Shown here one piece after another: positions 34,152-46,013 of a stretch of 64,000 bases of DNA (within the stretch, counting starts at the first letter, position 1; every line of letters begins with the position of its first letter). Origin of the DNA: Gnetum montanum (taxonomy: Eukaryota; Streptophyta; Gnetopsida; Gnetales; Gnetaceae); assembly GCA_015680685.1 (NCBI GenBank), contig MNCI01006151.1, positions 377,348 to 441,347 of the forward strand. Direction: 5' to 3'. The notes under the pieces are model-generated. The model was not told where the DNA came from. It was given only the letters and a program-made list of their open reading frames with translations, and did no database searches. Position numbers and translations under genes: made by a program.

Positions 34152-36169
34152 AAATGAAAACTCTTCCTCAAGTGAAGAAGAGGAGGAACAAGTTCCTTAC
34201 AAAAATATTGGGAAGGTATGGGATTATTGTCTAACATACCAACTGATTCAAATGTAACAAATAGATTCCTAAGTGCCCAAGTGTATGGATTACAATATTT
34301 TACAAAATTGGGTTTTCATGACAAGAGAAGAGAACACCCTGGACAAAATTGACATCCACTCCTATTGGCAACTAAAGAGTGAGAGAGAAGATCTAACGAT
34401 CATGAATAGTCCTTATCATGTGATACTGATGCATCATCCTTGGTAAAGATAGTCTTGCTTCCAATCCATGCTTCCCACTGCAATCACAACAAAATCATGG
34501 ATTAGTGTGCAATGTGTAACATATAACTTTGAAGTACCTTATCTCATCGATGGTTACACTTGGCTAGGTTGTGATTATGATGGATTAATTTCGTTAGTAG
34601 TGTTAGTAGGAAGATTGAAAAATAGGGAAACATGAATAAGCAGTCCATGAAATTTGAAAAAGATCAACACAAGGAAATACTTGAAGAGGGTGTAAGAATT
34701 CACAATAATAAAAAGGAAAGTTCATTGAAAAATATTATGAAGATGTGCATAATTGGATGTCATTGATGGGGAATGCAAAAGGATTTGATTATGAGAATGT
34801 CTAAGGATAAAGAACTTAACTAATCCAACCAAAAGATATGCAAGTGGGTCCTCCCCAAAGCAGGCATAGGCCTTTTATGCCCTTGCATAACTTCAAACCA
34901 AAGAGTCTGTGGGCCCCATAGATGATTAATGGTTATGAAAATTTAAATACAAAAACTTGGAAGAAACTACCTAAGAATTTTGACACATCAAACTAGGACA
35001 TCGAACAAGAACATGAAACCAACAATGAGGTGAGACATGGAAAACATAAATGGATGAGCGAGAAAGTGAAATGGAATTCCTGATTAAGGTTATATGAAGT
35101 TCCTTATGAATTTTATGGTTAAATGACTTGATAAGATCCATCTTTAGTCCAAACCAAAACAAACCACATTCAGTGACTTTGCATCACCATACTAAGACCA
35201 GTCCACCCCCTTAAGACACAAGAGTACTTTCACAAAACAACCACCGTTCCTTATTAGATAAGAAAAGAGAAGTAGGAAGTGAGGAAGGACCTTACTTAGA
35301 GGAAAACCTTAAGCATGGGTAACATGTCTTTCTAGTCCCATAACTAGTGCTTGTAGCTCATTTATTTGGTCTAAGAGGTGTGCTTTGAATTCCCATCATT
35401 TTTTTGAAATGGGAACCACACCATGCAAAGACTTATTTGTTTATTTTGTCTAAGGGGTGTGCTTTGAATTTCCATTATTGATTTTTTTAGGAGAACCACA
35501 TCATTCAAAGACTTATACAACTTCCTTTTATTGGTCAACACGGAATGGTAAGAAATCCATGAAAACACACATGCACCCAAGTAAGCAAAAAGGCACAAAG
35601 AATACCAAATCCCCTTGAAGTCATACCCTACTAAAACCTTTAAATCCTTTCCAATTCCAAAAACTATCAAAGTTACAAATTTGTTATAATTTTGTTAATG
35701 AAAAAGGGACTACACATTTCCAGAACAAGGAAAACCATAGAGTTTATGGAGTGGTGGATGTTGTGGACTCATTACTTGTTGCATGAAAAAGAAACCATGT
35801 CCTTGTTATTAGTAACAAAATTTAAAGCTAGAATCTAGACACCAACAATCAAATAAAAAAATAGTACATACCACCATCAAGCAATAAATTACCATTGTGC
35901 CTAGCACTTATCAACAAGAAGTTAGAAACGTGCACTAGAATAAAACAAAATATAAAAGAAAGTGTGATATATTCAAGAAATAGCAAATTTAGTAATGATG
36001 TTGTAAAACAAAAATTAGAAAAGATTAATAACATAAAAACAAGAAGATGTAAAATAAAGAATGTATAAAACAAAGAGTTGTAAAAAAAAGACATGTAAAA
36101 CAAAAAGGGTGAAAAACTAAAGAGCTACTAACATAGTTAGCATGGATGGCTATCTCCCCCATGACTAAG
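34152..36169 (-). other. el3 post-pol spacer
   Basis: About 2.0 kb with no gene. It aligns in blocks with the el4 spacer (49340-51320): TGTGATTGCAGTGGGAAGCA near the 3' end, the GGAGGACCCACTTGCATATC block, and the TTTTTGTTTTACA-like repeats near 36020-36110. A second AGTCATGGGGGAG motif lies at the pol end (36154-36166, minus). Confidence 0.65.
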
Positions 36170-37640
36170 TTGAAAGGAGGAGATTTGAAATATTGAGAAT
36201 GGTTGTCCATCCGATGAGGTGTTTGTTGTATTTGCTAGCTTATGCTTGTGGAAAGGTTTGACTTGTTGTATGTTGACTAGTTATTTTCTGTCTGGGCCCT
36301 TAGGTTTGTAGATCATCATTGCCCCAAAAGGAAAAGTTTCATAAATTATATAAGGTCCTTCCCACAACGTATGGAACTTGGTTCATTGAGGGACATGTAT
36401 GGGGTTCTAGTACAGGACCTTGTGTCCTAGTTGAAGTTTAATTTCTTGATTTTAAGGTCATGGTGCTTTTTGTTGTAGGCCTTGTGCAACTTGTTAGATG
36501 ATAGGGCCACCAATTGATTTTCATCTAGCAGGTTGAGATTCATCAATCTTTCTTTTTATGCTAGACTCAAGTCAAGGTCAAGGTCATAGGTTGTTGAAAG
36601 TGTATAGAGCTTGGATTGAATAGGGAGTGTTGGTAATTTTCTATACACAAGCTCATAAGGAGAATAGCTTATATGAAGTTTCCATGTTAAGTAGTAGGCC
36701 TAAGGGCATTATTGAGTTTCATGCTCTAGTATTTCTTATAATTGCTAATAATTCTTGTTAAAATCCTTATGATTTCCCTATTGGTAACCTTAGCTTGACC
36801 AATGGCTTGGGGGTGGTAAGGTGTTGTGAGTTCATGTTCAACCCCTAGGCGTTGCATGAGCTTCCAAAAGGTAGTGCCTGTAAAGTGAGTTCCATTATTA
36901 GAAATTAATGCACATGGCATACCAAACCTGTTTACAACATTTTGTTGTACAAATTGAGTAGTAGTAGAAGATGTATAGTTAGTGACAGCTCTTGCTTTTG
37001 TCCATTTCGTATAATAGTTAACAATGACTATGATGTATGCATTTCCATTTAACATGGGTGTGATGGTACCCATGAAATCAATGCCTTAGATGTTGAAGGG
37101 TTCCAATGGTAGAATCCATTGTTGAGGTTCCTCCATTTGAGTAGTTATTCCACCATCTTATTGGTAGTGTTCACAAGAGTAGACATATTGATGAGCAATC
37201 CTAAAAATTGTTGGCCAATAGTATCTTGCCATTAGGATTTTAATGGCTANGCAATCCTAAAAATTGTTGGCCAATAGTATGTTGCCGTTAGGATTTTAAT
37301 GGCTATGTGTCTCCCAACATAGTGCCCCCACAAGGACCTTCATGAGCATCTTGGAGAATGTGTAGTTAATTAGTATCAGGGACATACCAATGAACCAGGT
37401 CATCAACACACACCTTGTAGATGTGTCCATTGATCTCCATAAAGCATTTCACTTAGTGAAGAAACTATTGTTTCTTCAAGTGATCCAACCCTTGTAGCAC
37501 CTCTTGGGTGAGAAGATAGGTGAGAATGCCATCATACCAATTAGGCTCATTGGGAAATTGTTTAGTTATATCACCAGCAAAGAGGATTTCATCAGGAAAC
37601 ATATCAAATAGAGGGTTCTTCTCCTCTTTGTTATCCCATC
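36170..37640 (-). pseudogene. el3 integrase, catalytic Asp mutated
   Basis: Reading down from 37640, a linker, a zinc-binding region (disturbed by the N at 37250) and the core are seen. The GIDFMG motif is preceded by a stop where Trp is expected. The open stretch 37073-36726 reads MLNGNAYIIVIVNYYTKWTK, then ALISNNGTHFTGTTFW, then YHPQAIGQAKVTNREI. The second catalytic Asp (SDNG) is Asn here (SNNG), so strand transfer would be abolished even without stops. The catalytic Glu in NREI is kept. A decayed C-terminal tail (LVYRKLPTLP region) runs to about 36170. Confidence 0.87.
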
Positions 37641-38130
37641 GTAATCGAGACAAGTGGTTAATGACCACATTCTTAGTGCCCTTTCAATCTACCATCATAA
37701 GATCGAATTCCTGTAAGATCACTAGCCACTATATGACACAGGGGCTCATCGTTGACTTATTCATTAGGAAGTAGATGGCACTATGGTTTGTGTGCACAAA
37801 CACTTTGTATCCAAGCACATAGTGCTTGACCTTTTCTAGAGCAAACACCACTGCCATCAATTCTTTTTTTGTAGTGATGTGTGCATCCACAATGCTTTGG
37901 CTAGTGTAGTGGATGTAATATGGATGTTTCTTGTCATCCATCTGCCTAAGCACAACTTCCAAGATGTAATTTGATGCATTTATCATAACATGAAATGGCC
38001 TAGACCAATTGGGTGCTTATAGAATTATAGTTTCTATAAGTTTCTCTTTTAGCCTTTGGAATACTTATTTACATTCCATAGTCCAGAAAAATGGAGCATC
38101 TTTCTATATTAGCTCTACCAACAGTTTTGT
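37641..38130 (-). pseudogene. el3 RNase H domain
   Basis: The minus strand gives MINASNYILEVVLRQMDDKK (37986), where the first catalytic Asp of the DAS motif is Asn. Then come TKKELMAVVFALEKVKHYVL, VHTNHSAIYFL (Asp of TDH also Asn) and VINHLSRLRWD (the ADHLSR motif, Asp changed to Asn). Three acidic catalytic positions read Asn, all G-to-A changes on the coding strand. Confidence 0.85.
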
Positions 38131-39140
38131 GATCTTAGAGAAATTCTCTATGAATCACCAGTAGTAGCTAGTATGTCCAAGGAATGATCCAACATCTTTG
38201 ATCATTTTTGGTTGGTGGGTTATTCCTTGGATGACCCTTATTTTTTTGAGGTCAACCTCAATTCCTACTTGTGATATTCTATACCCCAACACAATGCCCT
38301 CTTGGACCATTTAGATGACTTTTTTGCCAATTGAGTCTCAAGTTTGTTTCAATGCATCATTTTAACTCTTGCTCAAGGTGGTCTAAGGCTTGCTCAAATG
38401 TGGCTCCATAGGTGGAGAAGTCATCCATGAAGACTTCCACACCACTACCAATTTGCTATTGAAAAATGCTTAGAACTAGGTGTTGAAAGGTAGTAGGGGC
38501 ATTGCATAGACTAAAAGGCATCTTGCAATATGCAAAAGTCCCCCAAGGACTTGTGAGTATTATTTTGGCTTGGTCCTTTGATGTAATTTGGATTTGGTTA
38601 TAGCCACTATAACCATCCAGAAAATTATAGTAACAATGCTTAGATATTGTGCCTAATAGTTGATCAACAAATGACAATGGAAAGTGGTCCTTGAATGTTG
38701 CTATATTCAGTAGTTGAAAATTAATGTAGACCTACCACTTGCCACCTTTATTGGGCATAATAATGAGTTGACTAAACCACTCGCTATTTTCTATGGGATA
38801 AATGAACCCCACCTTGAGGAGTTATTTAATTTCCTCTTTGATGATCAACTTCAGTTTGGGATTCAATTGCCTTGGTGGCTGTCTCTTTGGCTTCATGGTG
38901 GGGTTGGTGTAGATGCAATATTGGCATATCTTAGGATCAATCCTTGTGAGTTCAAGATATAACTAGGCAAAGGTTGCTGACCATTTTTAACCACGTTTAA
39001 TAGCATCATTCTTTATTTTGGAGCAAGATTGGCATGGATTATGACTAGCTTTCCATTTTTTAAGAACACATATCCCATGTCGGTTGGTAGAGTTTTTAGT
39101 TGAAGGGGCTCTTACTTGAAATTTTTAGGAATTTCCAACT
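38131..39140 (-). pseudogene. el3 reverse transcriptase domain
   Basis: It reads down from about 39130: RQPPRQLNPKLKLIIKEEIK with a stop, GGKW with a stop in WRVCI, then the open stretch 38677-38456 (MSFVDQLLGTISKHCYYNFL, DGYSGYNQIQITSKDQAKII, MPFSLCNAPTTFQHLVLSIF). The YxDD motif follows as VFMDDFSTYG near 38430-38400. el3 preserves the LDGYSGYNQI motif that is frameshifted in el1. Confidence 0.9.
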
Positions 39141-40133
39141 CTCCCTAGTAGGTATCATTATTTGCATCATCAAAGAGTTGGTGATGAACTTACTTTAGTT
39201 CATCCATGCCTATGACATATGCACATGTCAGGCTCTCAATTGGTTCCATGCAAAGTGTGCTGCTCTCAGAATCAGTGGTTAGCCACTGGGTGCCCTCTTG
39301 TTTTGTGGCTGTTGTGTATAGACACCTTTGAATTTCAACTTTTGGTGCACACTACTTGCATGTAGAGATGGATGCTCATTTCACTGTGTAAAGTTTTTGT
39401 ACACAATTGCACCCTGTATCGTTGTTCACAATGCATGGAACTCACTTCTTCTCAATCTTCTTGAACGCATTTTCTTTAGATATTTCCAAGAAAAGATCTC
39501 TAATGCCCATTCTTGCATTAATAGTGCTTACCATGTTGTTCCCATGATGATTGGGAAGTTCCCTTTGTAGTTCTCCACCTTGATCACTAGGAAATCAATA
39601 GGGTAAGATGACCCATAGATAGTGATCACAATGTCTTCTACTAGTCCCAATGGAATAGTGATGGATTGGTCTACCAATTCTAATATAATATTACTCTTCT
39701 TTAAAGGAGGTAGTTTTCATGCAGTATACATCTCATGCAAGATTAGGTTGATACTAGAACCAGAATCAAGAAGAGCCTTACATGGTTCATTCTTAGCAAT
39801 CTGCAAATAGATTAGAGGACTTCCAAGATTTGCTAACTTCTTGGAAAGGTTTCTAGCACAGATCCAATTAGATACAGTATGAGTAAGTATCATAGTTTGG
39901 ATCCTGGATGATGTTTGGTCTGAAGGGGACTTGAAGGAATTTGATATAGAGGAAAATAGAGGAATAGGGTTGTGAACCGTAGGTGTATTTGAGGGCTTAG
40001 GTGGACTGCGTAGTTGGAAGAAAGGTCTTTTCTTTGATCGAGTATCTAAACCACTTGGTTGATGAACCGATTGTAGATTAATGGCCTTGGTAGCATTGCA
40101 TTGTTGTAGTTGAGTTGGGAGTTCACCTTGCAT
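39141..40133 (-). pseudogene. el3 gag tail and protease
   Basis: The open stretch 40133-39717 covers the Pro/Gln-rich gag tail and the protease start. NWICARNLSKKLANLGSPLI is followed by AKNEPCKALLDSGSSINLIL, with the DSG active site intact. The rest (VDQSITIPLGLVEDIVITIY, FPIIMGTTW region) runs to about 39470, and a degraded linker leads to RT. The product would cleave Gag-Pol in the particle. Confidence 0.85.
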
Positions 40134-42410
40134 AGGTTGAGTAGGTGGTAGCTATGTAGATGGAGGAGGAAGATGTGCAGGAGTAGAAGGAGGATAAGGG
40201 TAAGAGGTGGTATCCCCTTTTGCATGTGGAGAATGAGTTCGTTAATAATTAGATGGGTGGTAGTAAGATTGGAAAGTAGAAACATGACTAGAGGAGTCAT
40301 GTGGAGATAAGGGTTGCTAGACATAATACCCATATGGATTAGATTGTTGATAAGGGTATTACATCGTTGGTGGTGCCAACACCCATGACTGTGGTTGCTA
40401 CCATTGTTGATATTGCTCATATGGTTCTGATGGAGTTCCACTTGGATAATATTATTGTTGCTAGTGGAATTGCCTAGGATTACCTTGAGGATAAGATAAT
40501 TGTTTGGGTGTTTTCCTTTGTGTGAGTTGTGGATTCAAAGTGTACACCCGAGACTCCTGTAAGTGTGACACTATGGGGCAACATCCCTTAGGATGTTCAT
40601 ACTGGTAGATGTCACACCCACCATCATCATTGGATTTTCTTTTCACAACTTCTTCTATTACAACAATTTTGCCCTTACCTCTTTGATAGGCACATTCAAC
40701 TTCCTTATGCCTCCTATGCTCATAATCGCTACCTTGTTCTTTGGACTCTTCAGCAATTTTTAGGATAGCTTGAAATATACTATTCATGGAGTTCCATAAC
40801 TAATCAATCTTGGCTGTAATTTTAGTTTGAAATTTTTGAAGTGGCAAGGCTTTCCTATTCATCACCTCATCAAGTGTTGATTCTTCCTCACTATCACAAA
40901 ATTGAACCTCCCTCTTGTAAATGGAAGGATCACAATTATATTCTTTTGCACTTTATCATTTTCTCAATTCACCTTCCTCTTTAGCTACCTACTTAATCAA
41001 TCTTTGGATTTGACAAGCGCTTAATTCTAATAGTCACCCTTGGGCATAGATGCTAAGGGTTATCATTTCAAATCAAAGCTTGTCTATAATGTAACAAAGT
41101 TGATCTAGTTGAGAATAACCATGGCTAGGATATCTAAGCATTAAAGAATAGTTTTTACCAATGGTAGCATCCAAAAGTTCATGTGTTTCTTTTCTTCATC
41201 CTTGGATCTACCTTCTTAAGTTGGGAACTCTGAAGTATGTTTGATATTTGTCATTGAATAATTCAAGCATTGTACTCCATTGTTTGATAGATTTCAGTTC
41301 TAAGGAGTAGTACCAATGTTCTGCTTTTTTAATGAGTGTCCTTGGGAACAACTTAAGTTTTTGTCACTCATTCTCTACATTTTACAAGGCACATGCATCT
41401 TGAAAAGCTTGAAGATGGTTCTATGGCTCTGAGTTATATCCCCCTTCAAATCGAGGGATATTTTTCATGTCTAGTATTTTGATCCAACTATCCTTCACAT
41501 GCCTTGTTGGAATTTGTATCGCCTCTGTGATGTTTAGCATACTTCAGGTAGTAAGCAAAGGCTCATCAAGGCCTTGATTTTGGTGCCTTTGATGCCCTCT
41601 ACTACCCCTTCATTCATGGTGTTACTTCTCTCTTGAATGCCTGTGCCCCTATTCTTGCCTTGTCCATTGGTCCCTTCAATCATTTCGGTCTCATTGGTCA
41701 CCTCCATTATGGTTGCACCTCCTGCATTTGTGATTAGAGCCAGAAGAAGAAAAGGATCATGATGAAGGTAAAGAGGAAGGAGGACTAGCACCATCGTGAT
41801 GCCTACTACCACCTCTTTGATGATTGTGACCATAATCATGATATTGTTTTTTGTTCGCATCCCTACCTTGACTTGCAACCTTGGATCTGTCTTTGTAATT
41901 AGATCCATTCTTACTAGAACCAAGATTGTGAATTGTGGACTGCAAGTTTTGGTTTTGACCTCCTTCATTGAAGTTAAGGAGAGGAATTTCTCTAAATGGA
42001 AAACTCTAGAGAAGGGATCTCCATCATCTTTTTAGTATAGTAGGAATGGGGAATCATTAAATCCTTCTCCCTTTGTAGATTCATAACCCTATTCTAACTG
42101 GAAATCCTTGAGATGTTGTGCCTTAGTGGGATGATAATCCTTGGCATCACTATCTTGCACCATGTACTTAGCATGAAGTCTTTAGCGACCCCATCATATA
42201 AGCATTTTTTGGAGCATTATAGGAATGGATCGATCGGGCAGCAACACAATGTTGCCCTCCATGTCATGCCACCGTAGTTGTTCATCCTAGTGTAGGATGA
42301 AGTTGAAATTTGATACATACTCATTAGGATGAGTATATGCCACTCGGTATTATTGAGGCACTTGCTAGTGTACTCTATCAAACTTGGGCGGAGAATTGCT
42401 CTTGTGAGAA
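40134..42410 (-). pseudogene. gag: el3 gag, decayed
   Basis: Minus-strand islands in order are FNFILH-stop-DEQLRWHDMEG and NIVLLPDRSIP near 42300-42220, then the Arg/Lys-rich region (41968-41534). Next come the capsid (LFQGSIPRFEGGYNSEP region near 41450, then W and L motifs), and the open stretch 40787-40461 (MNSIFQAILKIAEESKEQGS, GGCDIYQYEHPKGCCPIVSH). A Tyr/Gln/Pro-rich tail follows. Stops and frame changes are frequent. No intact ATG is visible at the start. Confidence 0.8.
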
Positions 42411-42557
42411 GAATATATTTTATGTTAGAAAAATAAAAATGCAGTGTGCTTCTTAAAATTGTTATAGTAATCTTAAGATGTGATATGACTCTAAGGTTTG
42501 TTTTAACAATTTGAATAATTTTCACTAAATCCTAGATAGCACACGTAACAACTAAGG

Positions 42558-42576
42558 TCCTTGTCAATGGCACTAA
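42558..42576 (-). other. el3 primer-binding site
   Basis: The minus strand reads TTAGTGCCATTGACAAGGAC after the LTR. This is a decayed version of the el5 site (TTGGCGCCATTGCCATGGAC) and of the tRNA-Asp-type consensus. Confidence 0.65.
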
Positions 42577-43391
42577 TGATGAGCAAAGGGGTACCCCTAT
42601 GCCCAATCTTATGAATCACTAAGGTGTTCACATGTGATCTAGTCGAATTTTGTGGACCTATAGTTAGTTAGTGCACTAATTCTCTAGGAAGTGAAATTGG
42701 CATTGACCACGTTCATTGTCTTCCCAGCTACACTTGTGAAGTTCCAGGATATGGTTTAAGTGTAACTGAGGCACATGATTTTTATCATTTTATGTTTTGT
42801 AATTTTAATAACCTATAACAAGAATTTAAGGTAGAGGAATTTAATATCTAATTATTCTACTGCCTAGCTAGCCTAACACAAATAACTATTCCCACTCTCC
42901 TGGACACATCCTGAATGCATATAGCACTACTGGGTTACCAAACATTAAGCGTTTCTAGGAGACCAAGTACTATATGTATGCTTGTGGTGGTTATGCTTAT
43001 GTTCATTAACAATTGGAGGTTAATTGCTTAATGAAAATGCATTAAAGTAAAGAGCATGAATATCAAATGCATTAAAGGAAACATTAATCTATTCTTAGTA
43101 TTGCAAGGATTATTAAAAGGGTTTGTTTTTATTGCTATCACACTACTGTGCTAAGGTACATTAGTGCTCAAAAAAAGATCTGTACACACTTAGACTTCTG
43201 CTACGGGCACTTAGAAAATATTCTAACTTTAGAGAAAACAAACTGTAAGAGCTTTGCTATTTATGACAAAAACTGATATGAAAATCATGAACCTAAGCAC
43301 TATATTTATAGGCCATCATATTCCCTGTGATATTAGATATTCGACATCACATCTTATCTAATATCGGAGCTAGTCAAAACATGATTCATCA
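42577..43391 (-). repeat. el3 5' LTR
   Basis: The LTR is 815 bp. On the minus strand it begins TGATGAATCATGTTTTGACT at 43391 and ends at 42577 with CCCCTTTGCTCATCA. Most differences from the 3' LTR are C/T or G/A. Confidence 0.9.
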
Positions 43392-43396
43392 ATATT

Positions 43397-44490
43397 GAAT
43401 AGCTTTTTCTCACATGTTTAGCATAATCATGACATAGTTATTTTTTGATGAAATGTTGATTTTGAAATAGGTTATTTTATCTATGGGTTGAGGTTTAACT
43501 TGTTTATATTATTCTGGTTGAATAAGATAACTTTTATAAGTCTCCATTCTAAATTGGTCTAACATGGTAGTAATGTCATCTTTGTTAAATTTTGAGCTTT
43601 ATGAATAATTTTATTTTCTTAGTCTCTTGATTTATTTAGCAAAACTTTTGTGTTCTAGCTTTGAGAGGTTAGCTAGTAAATAACTTAGAATTAAAGATTA
43701 ACATCTTCTATAAAACCACTCATCCATCATATTAGTTATGTGAGACTTAAGGCTAGACTTGTATGGAAGCTTTTTGATTTTCTTTAATTATGCTAAGAAA
43801 AAACTACAAGGGATAGATATTAGCTACATATAAAACAACAAATTTATAGGAAGACTTGCCATTGATAAAAATTATTCAGCAATATTTATCTCAACTGCAT
43901 TAGCAAAAGCTATTTGGAGGTATTTGTGCCTTGGTGGTACCAAAGACCATCAATCACCTATAATGAGTAATCACTATAAGCTATTCCTTGGTGTAAGTTA
44001 ATTTCCTTACACTAAGAGTAGTCAAATAAAACTTGTGTTCTAATAACAAAGCACATTAAGTTAATGAAAGATTCAAAAAAATCCAAGATAATTAATATGA
44101 ATAGTGATAAAAATTTTCCTCTTGATTTATTCAAATACTTATGAAATCTTCTTAAGTATAAAGGAACTCAAAATGTTCCATTAACAAATAACTATTTTGT
44201 AGATATTAATGTTACTTGAGAAAAAATTTTAGATGCTTCAAACAATTTACCTAGGAAAATCTAATAGGAGAAATTATATCAAGTTCATTTTATTCAAATT
44301 TACTTGATGTAAGTACAAATAGGACTATGAAGCATCATGTAATTATTTATATAATGATTATGCATCATATGTAATAAGTTAAAAAACTTAAGATTAGCAT
44401 AGTTCTTGTCTTAAGATTGATGAAAATTCCATCAATTGGCTACAACATTACATTTTAATATTAAATTTGCTATATTACATTTGCAATATT
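43397..44490 (+). mobile_element. Copia-like pol debris (tentative)
   Basis: Most of this AT-rich stretch is unreadable. Around 43860-43985 the plus strand gives SAIFISTALAKAIWRYLCL and then QSPIMSNHYKLFLG. This resembles the RNase H end of Ty1/copia pol (S.AEAEY...A..E..WL...L, then the DN.SA segment). A weaker HTKSSQIKLVF-like string follows near 44010-44030, where the HSRTKHID motif would be. This is an inference from a short decayed match. Confidence 0.3.
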
Positions 44491-45041
44491 GTAGGATGAG
44501 ATCTTATATCATAAATATAATGTCACAACTATAATAAACACCTATAAATATGATTACCAAATTTATGATACACTTTTAGTCAATAGGTAGCTAGAATCTT
44601 TCTATTTCATTTTTTAATTCTTTTAATAGTTAGCTAGTGCTTGCAACATGAATCTAAGTTTGTTATATAATGTCTTATTTGAGTGGATTATACTTGGACA
44701 CAATTCATGAACAAAAATAAGATTGAGATTGATTTGTCGTCATTAGAACAATATGACTTAAAATAAAATTTACTTTAAATGCAATTTATTTTCTAATGCA
44801 ATTAGCTTGATATTTACTTTTTCGTCACATAGAATTTAGTAGAATGAGTATGGCCAATTTCAAGCATAAACACTTATTCACTTAGTATTTACTTAGTAAT
44901 CTTAGTAGTGCTATTGCTCATTTTACCTAGTAGCATAATACTAGATAATTCTAGCATTGGATATGTAAGTTCAGGACATGTATGATAAGCTAGGAATGGA
45001 CACTCATCATTATAGGCTGGTTTAGGATTTAATTTCATTAT
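44491..45041 (+). repeat. Old LTR A (5' piece), interrupted by el4
   Basis: The segment carries LTR landmarks of the gypsy family in order: a TATA-like CCTATAAATATGATT (about 44543), TTATTTGAGTGGATTATACT (the TTTATTCGAGCAAATTGTACC block), CAAAAATAAGATTGAG (the AATAAAGACGAAC block), TTACTTAGTAATCTTAG and ATTCTAGCATTGGATATGTA. It then stops at the el4 target site ATTAT. The LTR continues at 52146. The left end is approximate. Confidence 0.55.
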
Positions 45042-45867
45042 TGATGAGCCACGATATCGTGTACGTGATATTGCATACGTGATATTGCATCCTTCCCACG
45101 ATATCACGTATGCGATATCGCGTCCCATCTCATTTTCTATAAATAAGAGGTGGCTTCCCTTGTTTTAAGAGTTAGACTTAGACCCTTAGCTAAACTCTTG
45201 CAGTTTTACCATTCCAGAGTTAGAATAATTTCCATGTGCCTACAGTAGGAGTCTTAAAGTGAACAGATCTTTATTCGAGCAAATTGTACCTGAGCACACA
45301 TTTGTGTACAGCAATAAAGACGAACTTTATGATAAACCTTGCAACATGTGGATTAAGCTAAATAGTAATTAATTATTGTTGAATGTTTAAATGCTTTCCT
45401 AGTTAAGTAATCTCTCTCTCCACGCTTGACTCTCCTAGTTAAGTACACTTAGTACGACTGCTTCAAGCATGTGTGTAGCGCTTGGTAACCTAGTAACGAG
45501 TAGTGTTTAGTAATCCCAGCAGCGTTGCACTGGTTCAGGATGTGTGTAGCAAGTGAGAATGGATACTAGTGTTAGGACAATTAGAACTTAGTTAGTGAAT
45601 AGTTAATGAAAGTTAGTCACTTAGTTCTCGTTACCTTCCCCTATTAGCATAAGATATTAAAAAGATGAAAGTTATAAAAATCATGTACCTCAAGCTTACT
45701 TAACCATACAACCATGACAATACAAGTAAGTTTGGGAAGACAATGATTGATTAACCCTGAGTGTTCCATTAAGGTGCGTAAGCACTCAGTCCTTAGAGTT
45801 CGACCGGATCGCATGTGAAATGCTCGTATTCGTATGATTGAGTGTAGGGGTACCTTGCCACTCATCA
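45042..45867 (+). repeat. el4 5' LTR
   Basis: It runs from TGATGAGCCACGATATCGTG to GCCACTCATCA. U3 holds five palindromic GATATC/GATATT words (45050-45120), then a TATA box (TATAAATA, 45138-45145) and a poly(A)-type AATAAAGA near 45313. Confidence 0.93.
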
Positions 45868-45888
45868 TTGTCGCTGTTGCTGGGGACT
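45868..45888 (+). other. el4 primer-binding site
   Basis: TTGTCGCTGTTGCTGGGGAC follows the LTR directly. It is a tRNA-Asp-like site (consensus TGGCGCCGTTGCCGGGGA) with a few substitutions. Confidence 0.7.
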
Positions 45889-46013
45889 TAGTTGTTTGTG
45901 CGCTACGTAGAACATAGGAAATCATCCATATCATTGGAACACTAGAACGAACCCTTAGGGTTAATTAAAGAAAGATAAAACAATAGTATATTGCACATTG
46001 AACAAGATAAAAA

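Larger units (their letters stand above)
33309..43391 (-). mobile_element. el3: complete but defective Ty3/gypsy (Athila/Tat-like) element
   Basis: Both LTRs, primer site, gag-PR-RT-RNase H-IN and a polypurine tract are present on the minus strand. A perfect target duplication, ATATT, flanks it (33304-33308 and 43392-43396). Length is 10083 bp. The two LTRs differ visibly, about 15 to 20% in the first 200 bases by eye and mostly transitions, so this is an old insertion. It lacks the coiled-coil ORF of el1. Stops and frame changes occur throughout, and a single N with a flanking duplication (37195-37305) is probably an assembly error in integrase. Confidence 0.93.

Noticed and set aside
45050-45120. 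CRISPR-like array in LTR U3
   Set aside because: The repeats are short palindromes of about 10 bp with irregular spacers inside a plant LTR; nothing prokaryotic is present.
44889-45128. ORF with repeated AYVIS/YAISR text, and similar ORFs at 63272-63665
   Set aside because: These translate the GATATC palindrome array of LTR U3 regions; the repeat is regulatory or structural, not coding.
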